From: Pseudomonas campi
GTDB lineage: Bacteria > Pseudomonadota > Gammaproteobacteria > Pseudomonadales > Pseudomonadaceae
Reading direction: 5' to 3'
Length of the DNA stretch: 64,000 nucleotides
Assembly (NCBI RefSeq): GCF_013200955.2
Contig: NZ_CP053697.2
Coordinates: 3,162,001-3,226,000, forward strand
Part shown: positions 7,818-16,473 of the stretch, in pieces
How positions within the stretch are numbered: position 1 is the first letter of the stretch
How the letters are laid out: each line of letters starts with the position of its first letter
Position numbers and translations under genes: made by a program
Notes under the pieces: model-generated
Seen by the model: the letters and a program-made list of their open reading frames with translations, nothing else
Told to the model about the DNA's origin: nothing
The model's database searches: none

Positions 7818-8705
7818 CTATCTCACCGCTACCGCGACGCCATCGGCGGTATAGATCACCGCCCGGGCCTCGGCCAATTCGGCCGCTGAGCTCGGCGTCA
7901 GCGCTGGTGCGGCGGCGCGCTGGGTCTGTTTCTCGCGCACCAGCGGCCAGAACAACTGCACGGGCCAGGACTCCACCTTCACCCCAACCGGCAGGCCATA
8001 AGCGTCCTGGGGCCGGCGGGGGTGGCCGCTGTTGGTGCCATGCAAATCATCCCAAATATTCAGCACATTGCCGTAGTTGGACGAGGCATTGCCGTAGCGA
8101 CCGATGCCGTGGTGCACATGGTGGAAGTCCTGCAGGGCGAACAGGTTTTCCAGGCCGTCGAGCAGCACGCCTCCCAGCCAGGAGCGGCGCAGCCAGAGGT
8201 CCCAGCGGTAACTGGCATGCTGCAGGTACACCACCGTCAACTTGAGTGCCAGCATCAGCGCTCCGGCCTCTTCCGCCCCCATGAACACCAGCAGCGGCGC
8301 CATGATGTTGACCGGCAACAGGAAGTAGTAGAACAGGTTCTCGCGCACCCCCATCAGCACGTTCATCTGCGTCGGGATGTGATGCGGCTTGTGCAGGCGC
8401 CACAACCACGGCACCTTGTGCGCGCTGCGGTGCAGCCAGTAGTTGCCGTAGTCATCGAGCAGCAGAACCAGCAGGAAGACCAGCCCGACATTGCTCTCGG
8501 CCAGCATGCCTTGCAGCTCCGGCAGGCCATGCACCAGCACGAACATGATGGCGGCAAACGGCACGGCGCGGATCGTGAAGGCGATGGCCATGCTGATCAG
8601 GTTGACGCCCAGCTCGTTCATGCTCAGGGCATGAGGCTTACGGAATTCGCCGGCGAAGAAGTCGAGCAGCAGCAACAGCATGAAAACGCTCAGTCCGATT
8701 TCCAT
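7818..8705 (-). CDS. Sterol desaturase / fatty acid hydroxylase family membrane di-iron enzyme
   Basis: A 295-residue membrane protein of the fatty acid hydroxylase superfamily. Histidine motifs are HRSAH (92-96), HKPHH (105-109) and HHVHH (195-199), the eight-histidine pattern that binds the di-iron centre. Hydrophobic helices lie near 5-17, 33-60, 73-85 and 124-165. The C-terminal ~70 residues are Ala-rich and look non-catalytic. The enzyme should hydroxylate or desaturate a lipid C-H bond; the substrate is unknown. It is the third gene of a compact unit: it starts 2 bp after the small exported protein, which in turn overlaps a 2Fe-2S flavin reductase. The reductase is a plausible dedicated electron donor. 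Confidence 0.86.
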   Translation of the reverse strand: MEIGLSVFMLLLLLDFFAGEFRKPHALSMNELGVNLISMAIAFTIRAVPFAAIMFVLVHGLPELQGMLAESNVGLVFLLVLLLDDYGNYWLHRSAHKVPWLWRLHKPHHIPTQMNVLMGVRENLFYYFLLPVNIMAPLLVFMGAEEAGALMLALKLTVVYLQHASYRWDLWLRRSWLGGVLLDGLENLFALQDFHHVHHGIGRYGNASSNYGNVLNIWDDLHGTNSGHPRRPQDAYGLPVGVKVESWPVQLFWPLVREKQTQRAAAPALTPSSAAELAEARAVIYTADGVAVAVR

Positions 8706-8707
8706 GA

Positions 8708-9202
8708 TCAGTGCGCCTCGGCGTCAGCGGGCTGGAGTGTTTCCAAGAAAAACACCGGCTTGCCGACCAGCAGCGGATTGACCGTCACCTGCACCGGCAG
8801 CTTGCCCGAGACAGCCGCGAACTCCTGGGTGCCGCCGCTGAAGGTCAGATGACCGCGATCACCCATGCCCGGCAGGGTATGGAAACGCGCATAGAGCTTG
8901 CCGCCGCCGAGCGAGGTGAGCTCGCAGTCACCGCTGCCCGCGGTGATCTGCTTGCCTTCCTGGGTATCGACTATGGCGCACAGCGCATGGAAGCGCAGGA
9001 CCGCACCCGCCGCCGCGATTCTGCCGGCACCTTCGGCAATGATGTTCAAGCTGGAGATTCCCGGCGCGACTTCCACCGCGGACATGGACTTGATGGCCGC
9101 GCCAACCTGTAGGTCGTAGTTCGCCGCCTCAATCGGGCCTTGCGCATGGGCTTGCAGGCTGCCCAGCAGCGCCGCGAGGGCGGTAATCAGTACGGCTTTC
9201 AT
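8708..9202 (-). CDS. Small exported protein between reductase and hydroxylase
   Basis: A 164-residue protein with a clear signal peptide (hydrophobic core VLITALAALLG, cleavage likely after AHA near residue 20). The mature part is predicted all-beta. Glycine-rich turns such as GSGDCELTSLGGGKLYAR and TFSGGTQEFAAVSG resemble small barrel folds such as allene-oxide-cyclase-like or dirigent-like barrels. That resemblance is only suggestive and no catalytic residue can be assigned. Its ATG overlaps the reductase stop as ATGA, and its stop lies 2 bp before the hydroxylase start. The three proteins are therefore probably made together, although this one is periplasmic. It might bind or deliver a hydrophobic product or substrate. 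Confidence 0.75.
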   Translation of the reverse strand: MKAVLITALAALLGSLQAHAQGPIEAANYDLQVGAAIKSMSAVEVAPGISSLNIIAEGAGRIAAAGAVLRFHALCAIVDTQEGKQITAGSGDCELTSLGGGKLYARFHTLPGMGDRGHLTFSGGTQEFAAVSGKLPVQVTVNPLLVGKPVFFLETLQPADAEAH

Positions 9203-10317
9203 ACAGTCATCTCCGTGAGGGATTGGGTGGTGGTCTGGGGGGCGGCAGCCGGCAGGCTGCTGCGATCGAGGAAGCGGTCATGGTGCACATGCTCGGCGGC
9301 GACCTCGCCCTGCAATTGCCGCAGAATGGCGTCGATCATCGCGGGCGGCCCGCAGAGGTAGAAGCTGCTGTCCGCGGGGCTGCAGAAGCTGCTCAGGTGT
9401 TCCCCGCAATAGCCGGTAAGGCCATCCCAGCCGGAGCTCTCCGGCTCGCTCGACAGTACCGGTACTACCAGCAGACGCCCGGGGCCCGGCCAGCGGCCTT
9501 GCAGATCAGCCAGTTCAGCCTGGCAATACAGGTCGCGCTGGCTGCGCGCGGCCAGGAACAGGGTCAGGTCCGGAGCGCGTTCACGGCCGCACAGCTCTTC
9601 CAGCATGGCCTTGATCGGCGCCAGGCCACTGCCACCGGCGATACAGACCATGGGACGGTCATCATCGCGCACCTGCAAGTTACCCAGCGGGCCCATCAGC
9701 TCGACAGACTCCCCCGTGCGATCCTGGGCAAACAGCCACTCGGTAAACAGGCCACCGGGTACGTGGCGCACATAGAACGCCACTTGCGTGCACCCGTGCG
9801 CCGAGGGCGCGGAGCTAAAGGAGTAGCAACGCGGCGCGCTGGCGAGGTCGGCATGGCCCGGCACGCTCAGTTGTGCGTATTGGCCGGCGCGGTAGTGAAG
9901 CGGCGAGTCGAGTTCGACGACCAGTTGGCGGATATCGTGGCTCAGGGCAGTAACCGATCTGATCTGTCCGTGCAGAGCCTTGACCCCAGCGCCCTCGGCG
10001 CAGGGTGATTGCCCCGGAATCTCCAAGGTCAGGTCGCTCAGCGCCTCGCTCTGACAGGCCAACAAGTAGCCTTGGCGTAGCGCCTGATGGTCGACGTGCT
10101 GAGAGATGTCGCGCTTGAGCCGCACCTGGCCGGTTACCAGGCGGCAGCGACAGGAGCCACATTCGCCGGCCCGGCACAGATGGGGAATCCGTACGCCGCC
10201 CCGCAGAGCTGCGCTTAGCAACGAGTCGCCGGCCTTGGCCACGGCCAGCAGGTCGGTGCCGGCAACATTCAGGGTAAAGCCCGTAGCAACGGGAAGTTCA
10301 GACAAATCGGCAAGCAT
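9199..10317 (-). CDS. 2Fe-2S ferredoxin / FAD / NAD(P)H oxidoreductase
   Basis: A 372-residue electron-transfer protein. The N-terminal plant-type ferredoxin domain (about 10-95) has C48, C53, C56 and C88 as [2Fe-2S] ligands. An FAD-binding barrel follows with RCYSFSSAP (RxYS motif) near residue 160. The NAD(P)-binding domain contains GGSGLAPIKAML near 228-239 and ends with a CGPPAMID motif. This order matches reductase components of oxygenases and of membrane desaturases. It lies first in the operon with the hydroxylase-like protein at 7818 and is probably its electron donor. The LysR regulator is divergent. Confidence 0.87.
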   Translation of the reverse strand: MLADLSELPVATGFTLNVAGTDLLAVAKAGDSLLSAALRGGVRIPHLCRAGECGSCRCRLVTGQVRLKRDISQHVDHQALRQGYLLACQSEALSDLTLEIPGQSPCAEGAGVKALHGQIRSVTALSHDIRQLVVELDSPLHYRAGQYAQLSVPGHADLASAPRCYSFSSAPSAHGCTQVAFYVRHVPGGLFTEWLFAQDRTGESVELMGPLGNLQVRDDDRPMVCIAGGSGLAPIKAMLEELCGRERAPDLTLFLAARSQRDLYCQAELADLQGRWPGPGRLLVVPVLSSEPESSGWDGLTGYCGEHLSSFCSPADSSFYLCGPPAMIDAILRQLQGEVAAEHVHHDRFLDRSSLPAAAPQTTTQSLTEMTV

Positions 10318-10391
10318 GGCGGCCCCATCGAGGATGGTTTGGTAGGTAGCCGCGAGTCTATGCAGTCACTTTTAATGCATCCAATGCATTA

Positions 10392-10406
10392 TTATCATCA
10401 TGATAA
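10392..10406. promoter_or_regulatory. Palindrome, probable LysR-type operator
   Basis: TTATCATCATGATAA is a perfect 7+1+7 palindrome and contains the T-N11-A pattern of LysR-type sites. It lies 75-90 bp upstream of the reductase operon and 34-48 bp upstream of the divergent LysR start. A second, overlapping dyad (ATAA-N5-TTAT, 10403-10415) and the repeated ATGCAT pair just upstream (10376-10389) lie in the same AT-rich patch. Confidence 0.55.
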
Positions 10407-10439
10407 TGACGTTATGACATTAGTAGGAGCGCCACGCCC

Positions 10440-11369
10440 ATGGATATCAAACACCTGCGCTATGCCACTGCCCTCGCCCAGGAGCTCAACTTCGCCCGGG
10501 CCGCGGAAAAGCTGCACCTGAGCCAGCCGGCCTTGAGCCGGGCCATCCAGAGCCTGGAGGCGCAACTGGGCTTTCTGCTATTCGATCGGGACAAGCGCAA
10601 CGTCGCCACGACCACGGCGGGCGAGGCGTTCTTGCAGCAGGCCAAGGGCATTCTCTTCCAGATGCGCACGCTGGAACTGAACATGGCCCAGCTGCGCGAC
10701 GGCAGTGGCGGGCATGTCGCCTTCGGTGCCGGCCCCTCACCCACCAACAGCCTGCTGCAGGCAACCTTGGCTAGATTGCGTCGACAGCACCCGGGTATAG
10801 CGCTAAGGGTGGACAGCAACAACTGGCGTTATCTGCTGCTGCATCTGCGTGCGGAGGACATCGAGTTCTTCGTTGCCGACACCCGGGAAATCGGTGCCCA
10901 GCATGACCTGGTCATCATGCCGCTGTGTCGGCAACCGGGCGGCTTCTTCTGCCGTGCGCAACACCCGCTGCTCGAGCGTGCCCACTACAGCCCTGCAGAT
11001 CTTCTCGAGTACGGCTTCGTCGGCAATTCCATGCCGGCACCGGTGCAGGCCGGCCTCAAGACATTCCTGGGCCTGAGCACGGCGCAACCGCTGCCCATTG
11101 CGCTGCAATGCGACAACTTCACCCTGCTGAAAGAGCAAACCCTGAGTGATGACCTGATTCTGCTCGCCCCCCGGGCATCGCTCGTCCATGAGCTGGCCGC
11201 GGGTAGGCTCAGGGAGCTAAGGTTCGGCGGTACCGAGTCACTCTTCACCGATATCGATATCGTGCACTTACAGGGGCGGACGCTCTCGCCGAGCGCCAGA
11301 AGCGTGGTGGATGCCTTGCGTGAAACCGTTGCCCATCAACCCGCGGAGTTTATCCAGGCAAGATCCTGA
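10440..11369 (+). CDS. LysR-family transcriptional regulator
   Basis: A 309-residue LysR-type regulator. The N-terminal winged HTH (residues 1-60) contains FARAAEKLHLSQPALSRAIQ, and the rest is the two-lobed effector domain (about 90-295). It is divergent from the reductase / small exported protein / hydroxylase operon, with a palindromic T-N11-A site between them. By the usual LysR arrangement it should control that operon and itself. The effector is unknown but may be a lipid or the product of the hydroxylase. Confidence 0.87.
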   Translation: MDIKHLRYATALAQELNFARAAEKLHLSQPALSRAIQSLEAQLGFLLFDRDKRNVATTTAGEAFLQQAKGILFQMRTLELNMAQLRDGSGGHVAFGAGPSPTNSLLQATLARLRRQHPGIALRVDSNNWRYLLLHLRAEDIEFFVADTREIGAQHDLVIMPLCRQPGGFFCRAQHPLLERAHYSPADLLEYGFVGNSMPAPVQAGLKTFLGLSTAQPLPIALQCDNFTLLKEQTLSDDLILLAPRASLVHELAAGRLRELRFGGTESLFTDIDIVHLQGRTLSPSARSVVDALRETVAHQPAEFIQARS

Positions 11370-11603
11370 ACAGCGGGCTGGTTCAGCGGCATGGCCACAC
11401 CAAAGAACCGCTGTTGTGCTCTCCGTCTAGCGTTCGCACCGGCAGCTGGTGCGTTTAGCCGCCTCAACGCAAAAAAGGCGACCTTGGTCCGGGCACCGAA
11501 TTCAGGGCTATAACTCTATAGGTGAAGCCTGCTTGCCACGCGTGGCGTGCCCCTTCGGCGCCTGTGCTGCAACCCTGCAGGCGCAGGTAAACGGATCTAT
11601 CGA

Positions 11604-12362
11604 ATGAACCCTCTTTTTCAGTGGCAGCATAAGGTGCGGCCCTGCTTGCTGCTTCTGTGCCTGCTCCAGGCCCAGCCGGTATGGGCGGAGCAATTGCTGC
11701 TGGCGACCGGCGAGTTCCCGCCCTATGTCGGTGAGGCTCTGCCCGGCCAGGGGTTGAGCAGCCAGATAGTCCGGGCGGCCTTCCAGGCGGCGGGCTATCA
11801 GACCACGCTGTTCTTCATGCCCTGGCGCCGTGCCGCCGCGCAAACGGCGGCGGGGCAATATGCCGCCTCCTTCCCCTGGGCCATGAATGACGAGCGTCAG
11901 CAGCAATTCCTCTACTCGCAGCCGCTCTACCAGGATCAGATCCGCTTCTTCGCCCGGCTCGACGGCACCAGCGTGGATGAGCGCAATTGGCAGGGCATGC
12001 GACTGTGTATCCCCGATGGCTGGGATATCGGCCAACTGCAACAGCAGATCGAGCGCTTCCGGCTGCAGCTGGAACGGCCCTCGGACATGCTGAACTGCAT
12101 GCGCATGATCGACGCCGGCCGGGTAGATCTGACGGCAGTCAACCGCATGGTGGGGCAGAATCTGCTAGACGGACTGCAACTGCAGCACCGGATCGGCCCG
12201 GTAGGCAGTGTGATAGCAACCGATCTGAACTTTCTCATCGTTTCGCGCAAACACCCTCAGGCCCGCGAGCTGATCGCCAACTTCGACGAAGGTCTGCGGG
12301 TGATTCGCAGTAATGGGGTTTACAGCCAGATACTGCAGCAGTCGGCCAATCAGAAGCCCTGA
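11604..12362 (+). CDS. Periplasmic solute-binding protein (SBP_bac_3 type)
   Basis: A 252-residue exported protein of the polar amino-acid-binding fold. The ATG at 11604 was chosen over an upstream frame because it starts the signal peptide (VRPCLLLLCLLQAQPVWA). The mature protein begins around EQLLLATGEFPPYVGEAL, the usual first strand of this family, and includes the FFMPWRRA segment. No permease or ATPase genes lie nearby, so it may be one of the many orphan pseudomonad members that act as sensors or have lost transport partners. It is convergent with the large LuxR regulator, leaving a 38-bp gap. Confidence 0.8.
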   Translation: MNPLFQWQHKVRPCLLLLCLLQAQPVWAEQLLLATGEFPPYVGEALPGQGLSSQIVRAAFQAAGYQTTLFFMPWRRAAAQTAAGQYAASFPWAMNDERQQQFLYSQPLYQDQIRFFARLDGTSVDERNWQGMRLCIPDGWDIGQLQQQIERFRLQLERPSDMLNCMRMIDAGRVDLTAVNRMVGQNLLDGLQLQHRIGPVGSVIATDLNFLIVSRKHPQARELIANFDEGLRVIRSNGVYSQILQQSANQKP

Positions 12363-12400
12363 CTCGCGCCCTGCTGACCAGCCCCTTGCTCGACTGCAAT

Positions 12401-14974
12401 TCAATCGGTCAGCCCCAGCTCCTTGGCCCGTACCACGGCCTGGGTGCGGCGCTCCACACCGAGCTTGAAGTTGATGCGCTGGGCGTGGGTCTTCACCGTG
12501 TGCAGGGAGATGAACAGGGACTCGGCGATCTGTTGGTTGGACAGCCCCTGGGCGATCAGGCGCAGCACGTCCAGTTCGCGGCGGCTGAGCAGGGCTGCCG
12601 GCTCGCTCTCCTCCACGCTGGAACCAATCTTGCCGGCCCAGCGCATCAGCGCTGGGCTGCGCTGACTGAAAGCCCGCTCGACGCTGGCCAGGCCCATCTG
12701 CCGGGCCATGGCCAGGGCATCCAACAGCACCTGTTTGGCCTGCGCCGGCTTGTTCCAGGCATACCATCCTTCGGCCAGGCTGAAACCGATCTCGCAGGCC
12801 AGGGGTCGGCGCCCTTCGGCCAGCGCCTGGACGTGCATGGCCGTCAGGCTGTCCAATGCTTCGCGCACCTCGCCGCCGGCCAGCTGGGCCTGGGCCAGCA
12901 ACAAGCGCAGGCGCACGTTCAACTCCGGAGCACCGAACGGCGGCAATGCCGGCAATCCCGCCAGCAATGCACGCAGCGCCTTCTCGGCCTGGGCGTGACG
13001 GCCCTGGGCCAGCCACAGACGCGCTCTGGTCGCCAGCAGCAGCCCCTGATACAGCTGCACATTGATATGGCCGTACTGCATCAGCCGCTCGGCATCGGCG
13101 ATACGGGCGAAAGCACCGGTGCTGTCACCATGCAGCGCATCGAGCTCGGCCAAACCCAGTAGGCCCCAGACCGCTGCCGGGTCGGAACACGCCTGGCACT
13201 CCTGCACGCCGGCACCGAACACCGCCTCGGCCTCCTGGTAGCTGCCACGCTGCAACAACAGGCCGGCACGCCGCAGCAGGCTGCGCCCGTGCATGGGGCT
13301 GGGCTCGTCGCCCCAGGCATTGCTCAGTTCGGTGTGCAGGCGGCTCAGCAGGCTTTCCGCACGCAACAGCTCGCCACGGATTTCCAGCAGTTTGGCGTGT
13401 TCCAGTGCCATCAGGCTCTCGAAGGCCAGGCTGGCGTGCTCACGGGCCTGCTTGATGGCCGCCCGGTTAAGCGCCTGGGCCCGCTCGAAGTCGCCATCGA
13501 TCAGCACCAGTTCGATCTGCAGCAGGTAGCACAGCAGGCGCTGACTCCAGGCCCGCTCGGGTAGCTCGGCGATGGCCTCCGTCACCAGCAGTCGCGCTCG
13601 CTCGGCGTCGCCGCGATGGAAGGCGAGCTTGCCGGCCAGAGCCTTCCACTGGGCGATCAGCTCCTGCTGGCGACGCGCGCTGGGCTGGGGCAGGAAACGC
13701 TCCAGCGCCGCGATGTACACCTCGCCTTCGTCGAGATGACCGCTGAGCAACAGGGCCCAGGCATTGAGCAAGGCCAGGCGCGGCGTGCTGCAGCGCAGGG
13801 TCGTCGGCAGCTCGCGACACCACTCCAGCAGCAGGGCCAGATCACGGCCGCGCAGCAGGCGATCCTCGGTGTAGTGCTGCATCAGACTGGCAGCCACCTC
13901 TTGCTGGTCGGCCTTGAGCGCGTATTCCAGGGCCGGACGGATTTCCTCGCGGCTCGCGTACCACTGGCAGGCCTTGCGAAACAGGGCCTTGGTCATGCTG
14001 CCGGGCAGCTGTCCGGCGAGCAGCGGCGCCAGCGTCGGCTGCACCCGCAGCAGGCGTTCGTCCGCCGCGACCGGCTCGATGAACAAACCACAGTCGCGCA
14101 GCTGGGCCAGCATCTGCATACCCTCGCCGACGCCGAGCAGTTGCTCGCACAGCTCGTGGTCGAAGCTGGAGAACTGCGCCAGGGTGAAGAGCGCCAGCTG
14201 CCAATCACTGGGCAACTCGTCCAGCACTTCACGCTTCAGGTAGTCCAGCTGCAGGCCTATTCCTGCGTCGGCCGGCAGTGCTTGGCCCGGTTTGCAGCCG
14301 AGCAGGCGCAGGCGCAGGCCGGCGCACCAGCCACGCGTCTGCTCCAGCAACTGGCGCACCTGCGGGCGCGGCCATTGATGGCCGAGTTGCTGCAGCAACT
14401 CACTTACTTCGCTTTCACTGAAGGCCAGTTCGGCACTGCCCAGCTCGAACAGCTCACCGTCCAGCAGCAGTCGGGCCAACTGCATCTTCGGCCGGCGCCG
14501 GCTGGCAACCCACCAGTGCACCCGCGCTGGCGCTTCGAGAATCAGCTGGTTCAACACCTGGTCCAGCGCCGCGTCAGGGAAGCGCGGGTAGTCGTCGAGC
14601 ATCAGCCACAACGGCTGCTGCAGTTCCTGCAGGTGCTGATCGAGACTGGCCGCATCGGCGCATGGCAGACCGAGGGCATCGCCCAGGTGCTGCAGCAAGG
14701 CGCTGGCACCGATGCCCCGGCCACGCAGGTCGAGATAGACGAGTCGAGTGTCGACGGGACACTGCCTGGCACATTCGCCGAGCAGCACGCTCTTGCCACT
14801 GCCGGCCGGCGCGCAGAGCAGGCGCAAACGGCAGTCGGCCTGCAAGAGAGAGTCGCGCAGGCGCGGGCGAGGCAGATGGCCTGGCGGCAGCCTGGGTAGG
14901 TCAGCTGCCCGGGGGAAGAGGGGCGAGGATGGCGCCATGGGGGCACTCGACTTTATTGTTCTAGGGTGATTCAT
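12401..14974 (-). CDS. LAL/MalT-type LuxR-family ATP-dependent regulator
   Basis: An 857-residue transcription activator. A P-loop (APAGSGKS, residues 55-62) starts a STAND-type NTPase domain. A long alpha-helical TPR-like region with many LALLNAWALLLSGHLDEG-type repeats spans the middle. The last ~65 residues are a LuxR HTH (LSRRELDVLRLIAQGLSNQQ then ISLHTVKTHAQRI). This is the MalT layout, in which ligand binding drives ATP-dependent oligomerisation. The N-terminal start is uncertain; a second ATG 12 codons inside is possible. It follows the DUF1302-DUF1329 pair on the same strand, separated by a strong terminator, and regulators of this type are frequently found beside that pair. Confidence 0.87.
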   Translation of the reverse strand: MNHPRTIKSSAPMAPSSPLFPRAADLPRLPPGHLPRPRLRDSLLQADCRLRLLCAPAGSGKSVLLGECARQCPVDTRLVYLDLRGRGIGASALLQHLGDALGLPCADAASLDQHLQELQQPLWLMLDDYPRFPDAALDQVLNQLILEAPARVHWWVASRRRPKMQLARLLLDGELFELGSAELAFSESEVSELLQQLGHQWPRPQVRQLLEQTRGWCAGLRLRLLGCKPGQALPADAGIGLQLDYLKREVLDELPSDWQLALFTLAQFSSFDHELCEQLLGVGEGMQMLAQLRDCGLFIEPVAADERLLRVQPTLAPLLAGQLPGSMTKALFRKACQWYASREEIRPALEYALKADQQEVAASLMQHYTEDRLLRGRDLALLLEWCRELPTTLRCSTPRLALLNAWALLLSGHLDEGEVYIAALERFLPQPSARRQQELIAQWKALAGKLAFHRGDAERARLLVTEAIAELPERAWSQRLLCYLLQIELVLIDGDFERAQALNRAAIKQAREHASLAFESLMALEHAKLLEIRGELLRAESLLSRLHTELSNAWGDEPSPMHGRSLLRRAGLLLQRGSYQEAEAVFGAGVQECQACSDPAAVWGLLGLAELDALHGDSTGAFARIADAERLMQYGHINVQLYQGLLLATRARLWLAQGRHAQAEKALRALLAGLPALPPFGAPELNVRLRLLLAQAQLAGGEVREALDSLTAMHVQALAEGRRPLACEIGFSLAEGWYAWNKPAQAKQVLLDALAMARQMGLASVERAFSQRSPALMRWAGKIGSSVEESEPAALLSRRELDVLRLIAQGLSNQQIAESLFISLHTVKTHAQRINFKLGVERRTQAVVRAKELGLTD

Positions 14975-15012
14975 CCTTGCAGAGCTTGGCGTCGCTAGGC
15001 AAATTCAGAAAG

Positions 15013-15040
15013 AAAAAAGGCGGCCCAGGGGCCGCCTAAA
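15013..15040 (-). terminator. Rho-independent terminator after DUF1329 gene
   Basis: The stem GGCGGCC (15019-15025) pairs with GGCCGCC (15030-15036). Read on the minus strand it is followed by TTTTTT, giving a classical terminator 29 bp past the stop of the DUF1329 gene and before the LuxR gene. Confidence 0.85.
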
Positions 15041-15068
15041 ACCATGGAGTTACGGTGAAGCGGCTGGA

Positions 15069-16448
15069 TCAGCGCACGCCAGTCTGACGCAGGGCAGCCG
15101 GGGTGTAGTTGGAAGTAGAGGCCTTGGCGCCGAACTCGAAGCTGTGCTTCTCCTCGTTCTTCAGGCCCAGTAGCGAGTAACGACCGGCGATCACGTCATA
15201 CAGCACTTCGACGGTATAGCCGGGCACCTGCTTGTGGTAGTACTGCTGGGCATGGCCCTCGCCGACACGCCACAGCTGACCGCGACCGTCGTAGTGGTCG
15301 ACCAGCGCCAGCTGCCAGCTGTCTTCGTCGAAGTACATGTGGCGGCTGGCGTAGATATGCCGTTCGCCGCTCTTCAGCTTGGCCACCACTTCCCACACGC
15401 GGTGCAACTCGTAGCGGGTCAGGTCCTGGTTGATATGGCCGGCCTTGACGATGTCGTCATACTTCAGGCTGGGCGAGTCCAGCTTGTAGCTGTTGTAGGG
15501 GATGTACATCTCCTTCTTGCCCACCAGCTCCCAGGTGTAGCGATCCGGGGCGCCGTTGAACATGTCGTAGTTGTCCGCGGTGGACAGGCCGTCGGCAGCG
15601 GTAGCCGGGCCGTCGTACGCCACCTGTGGAGCACGCCGTACGCGACGCTGACCGGCGTTGTACAACCAGGCCATGCGCGGCTCTTTGACCTGGTCGATGG
15701 TCTCGTGCACCAGCAGCACGTTACCGGCCAGACGCGACGGTGCGGTCACTCGCTGGATGAAGTAGAACAGGATGTTCTGCGCTTTGGCTGGGTCCATATC
15801 GGGCAGGTTGCCTGGAAAGGCGATCTCGTCCTCGAACTGGATCACGGTGTAGGCGCCGTTCTCCTGCGGTTGTACGCGGGTCATCAGGCGCTTGAGGTTG
15901 CCACCGCGGTAGCGGGTGCTGTGGTTCCACACCACCTCGACGCCACTCTTCGGGATCGGGAAGGCGTAGTAGCGGCTGTCGCCGAAACCCTTGAGCCCGT
16001 TGCCACCGTCGAGACCTTCGGTCTTGAGCGCGCTGGTCTTGGCCGCCGCGTAGATCTCATCCGGCAGCGCCGCGCTGCGGTGGCTCGGGTACACCGGGAT
16101 CTTGTAGCTGTCCGGGTAGCGCTTGAACATCGCCAGCTGGCCGGCGGATAGCTTGTCCTTGTACTGCTCGACATTGGCCGCGGTGATGGTGAATAGCGGC
16201 TGCTCGTTGGCGAACGGGTCGGCGAGGAAGCCCTTGGCATCCACCGCGCCGGCATTGACAGGCAGACCGCCGGTCCACTCCGGAATGCTGCCGTCGGCAT
16301 TACCAGCTTTTTCCGCACCGACCGGGGTCAGGCTGGTGCCCAGCTTAGCCGCTTCATCAGCCGATACGGCAGCCATCACGCTGCTAGCCAGTAGCGACAG
16401 AGCCAGAGCACCGGATTGCAGCAGGAATTTTGTTGTTTTCATTTGCAT
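15069..16448 (-). CDS. DUF1329 domain envelope protein
   Basis: A 459-residue DUF1329 protein with a signal peptide (FLLQSGALALSLLASSVMA, cleavage before AVSADEA). The ATG at 16448 was picked because GAGGA lies 6 nt upstream; the longer frame starts with TTG. Family members are outer-membrane or periplasmic proteins with a lipid-binding LolB/LolA-like fold, usually encoded beside DUF1302. The mature N-terminus AKLGTSLTPVGAEKAGNADG and the segment PEWTGGL are family hallmarks. It lies 25 bp after the DUF1302 gene, and the two probably act together in moving or sensing a hydrophobic compound across the outer membrane. Confidence 0.88.
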   Translation of the reverse strand: MQMKTTKFLLQSGALALSLLASSVMAAVSADEAAKLGTSLTPVGAEKAGNADGSIPEWTGGLPVNAGAVDAKGFLADPFANEQPLFTITAANVEQYKDKLSAGQLAMFKRYPDSYKIPVYPSHRSAALPDEIYAAAKTSALKTEGLDGGNGLKGFGDSRYYAFPIPKSGVEVVWNHSTRYRGGNLKRLMTRVQPQENGAYTVIQFEDEIAFPGNLPDMDPAKAQNILFYFIQRVTAPSRLAGNVLLVHETIDQVKEPRMAWLYNAGQRRVRRAPQVAYDGPATAADGLSTADNYDMFNGAPDRYTWELVGKKEMYIPYNSYKLDSPSLKYDDIVKAGHINQDLTRYELHRVWEVVAKLKSGERHIYASRHMYFDEDSWQLALVDHYDGRGQLWRVGEGHAQQYYHKQVPGYTVEVLYDVIAGRYSLLGLKNEEKHSFEFGAKASTSNYTPAALRQTGVR

Positions 16449-16473
16449 GTCTTTCCTCAAAGGTCCCGAGCGC

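Noticed and set aside
13616..14899. A 427-codon + strand frame opposite the LuxR regulator
   Set aside because: The minus-strand protein has Walker A and LuxR HTH motifs; the other is an antisense shadow.
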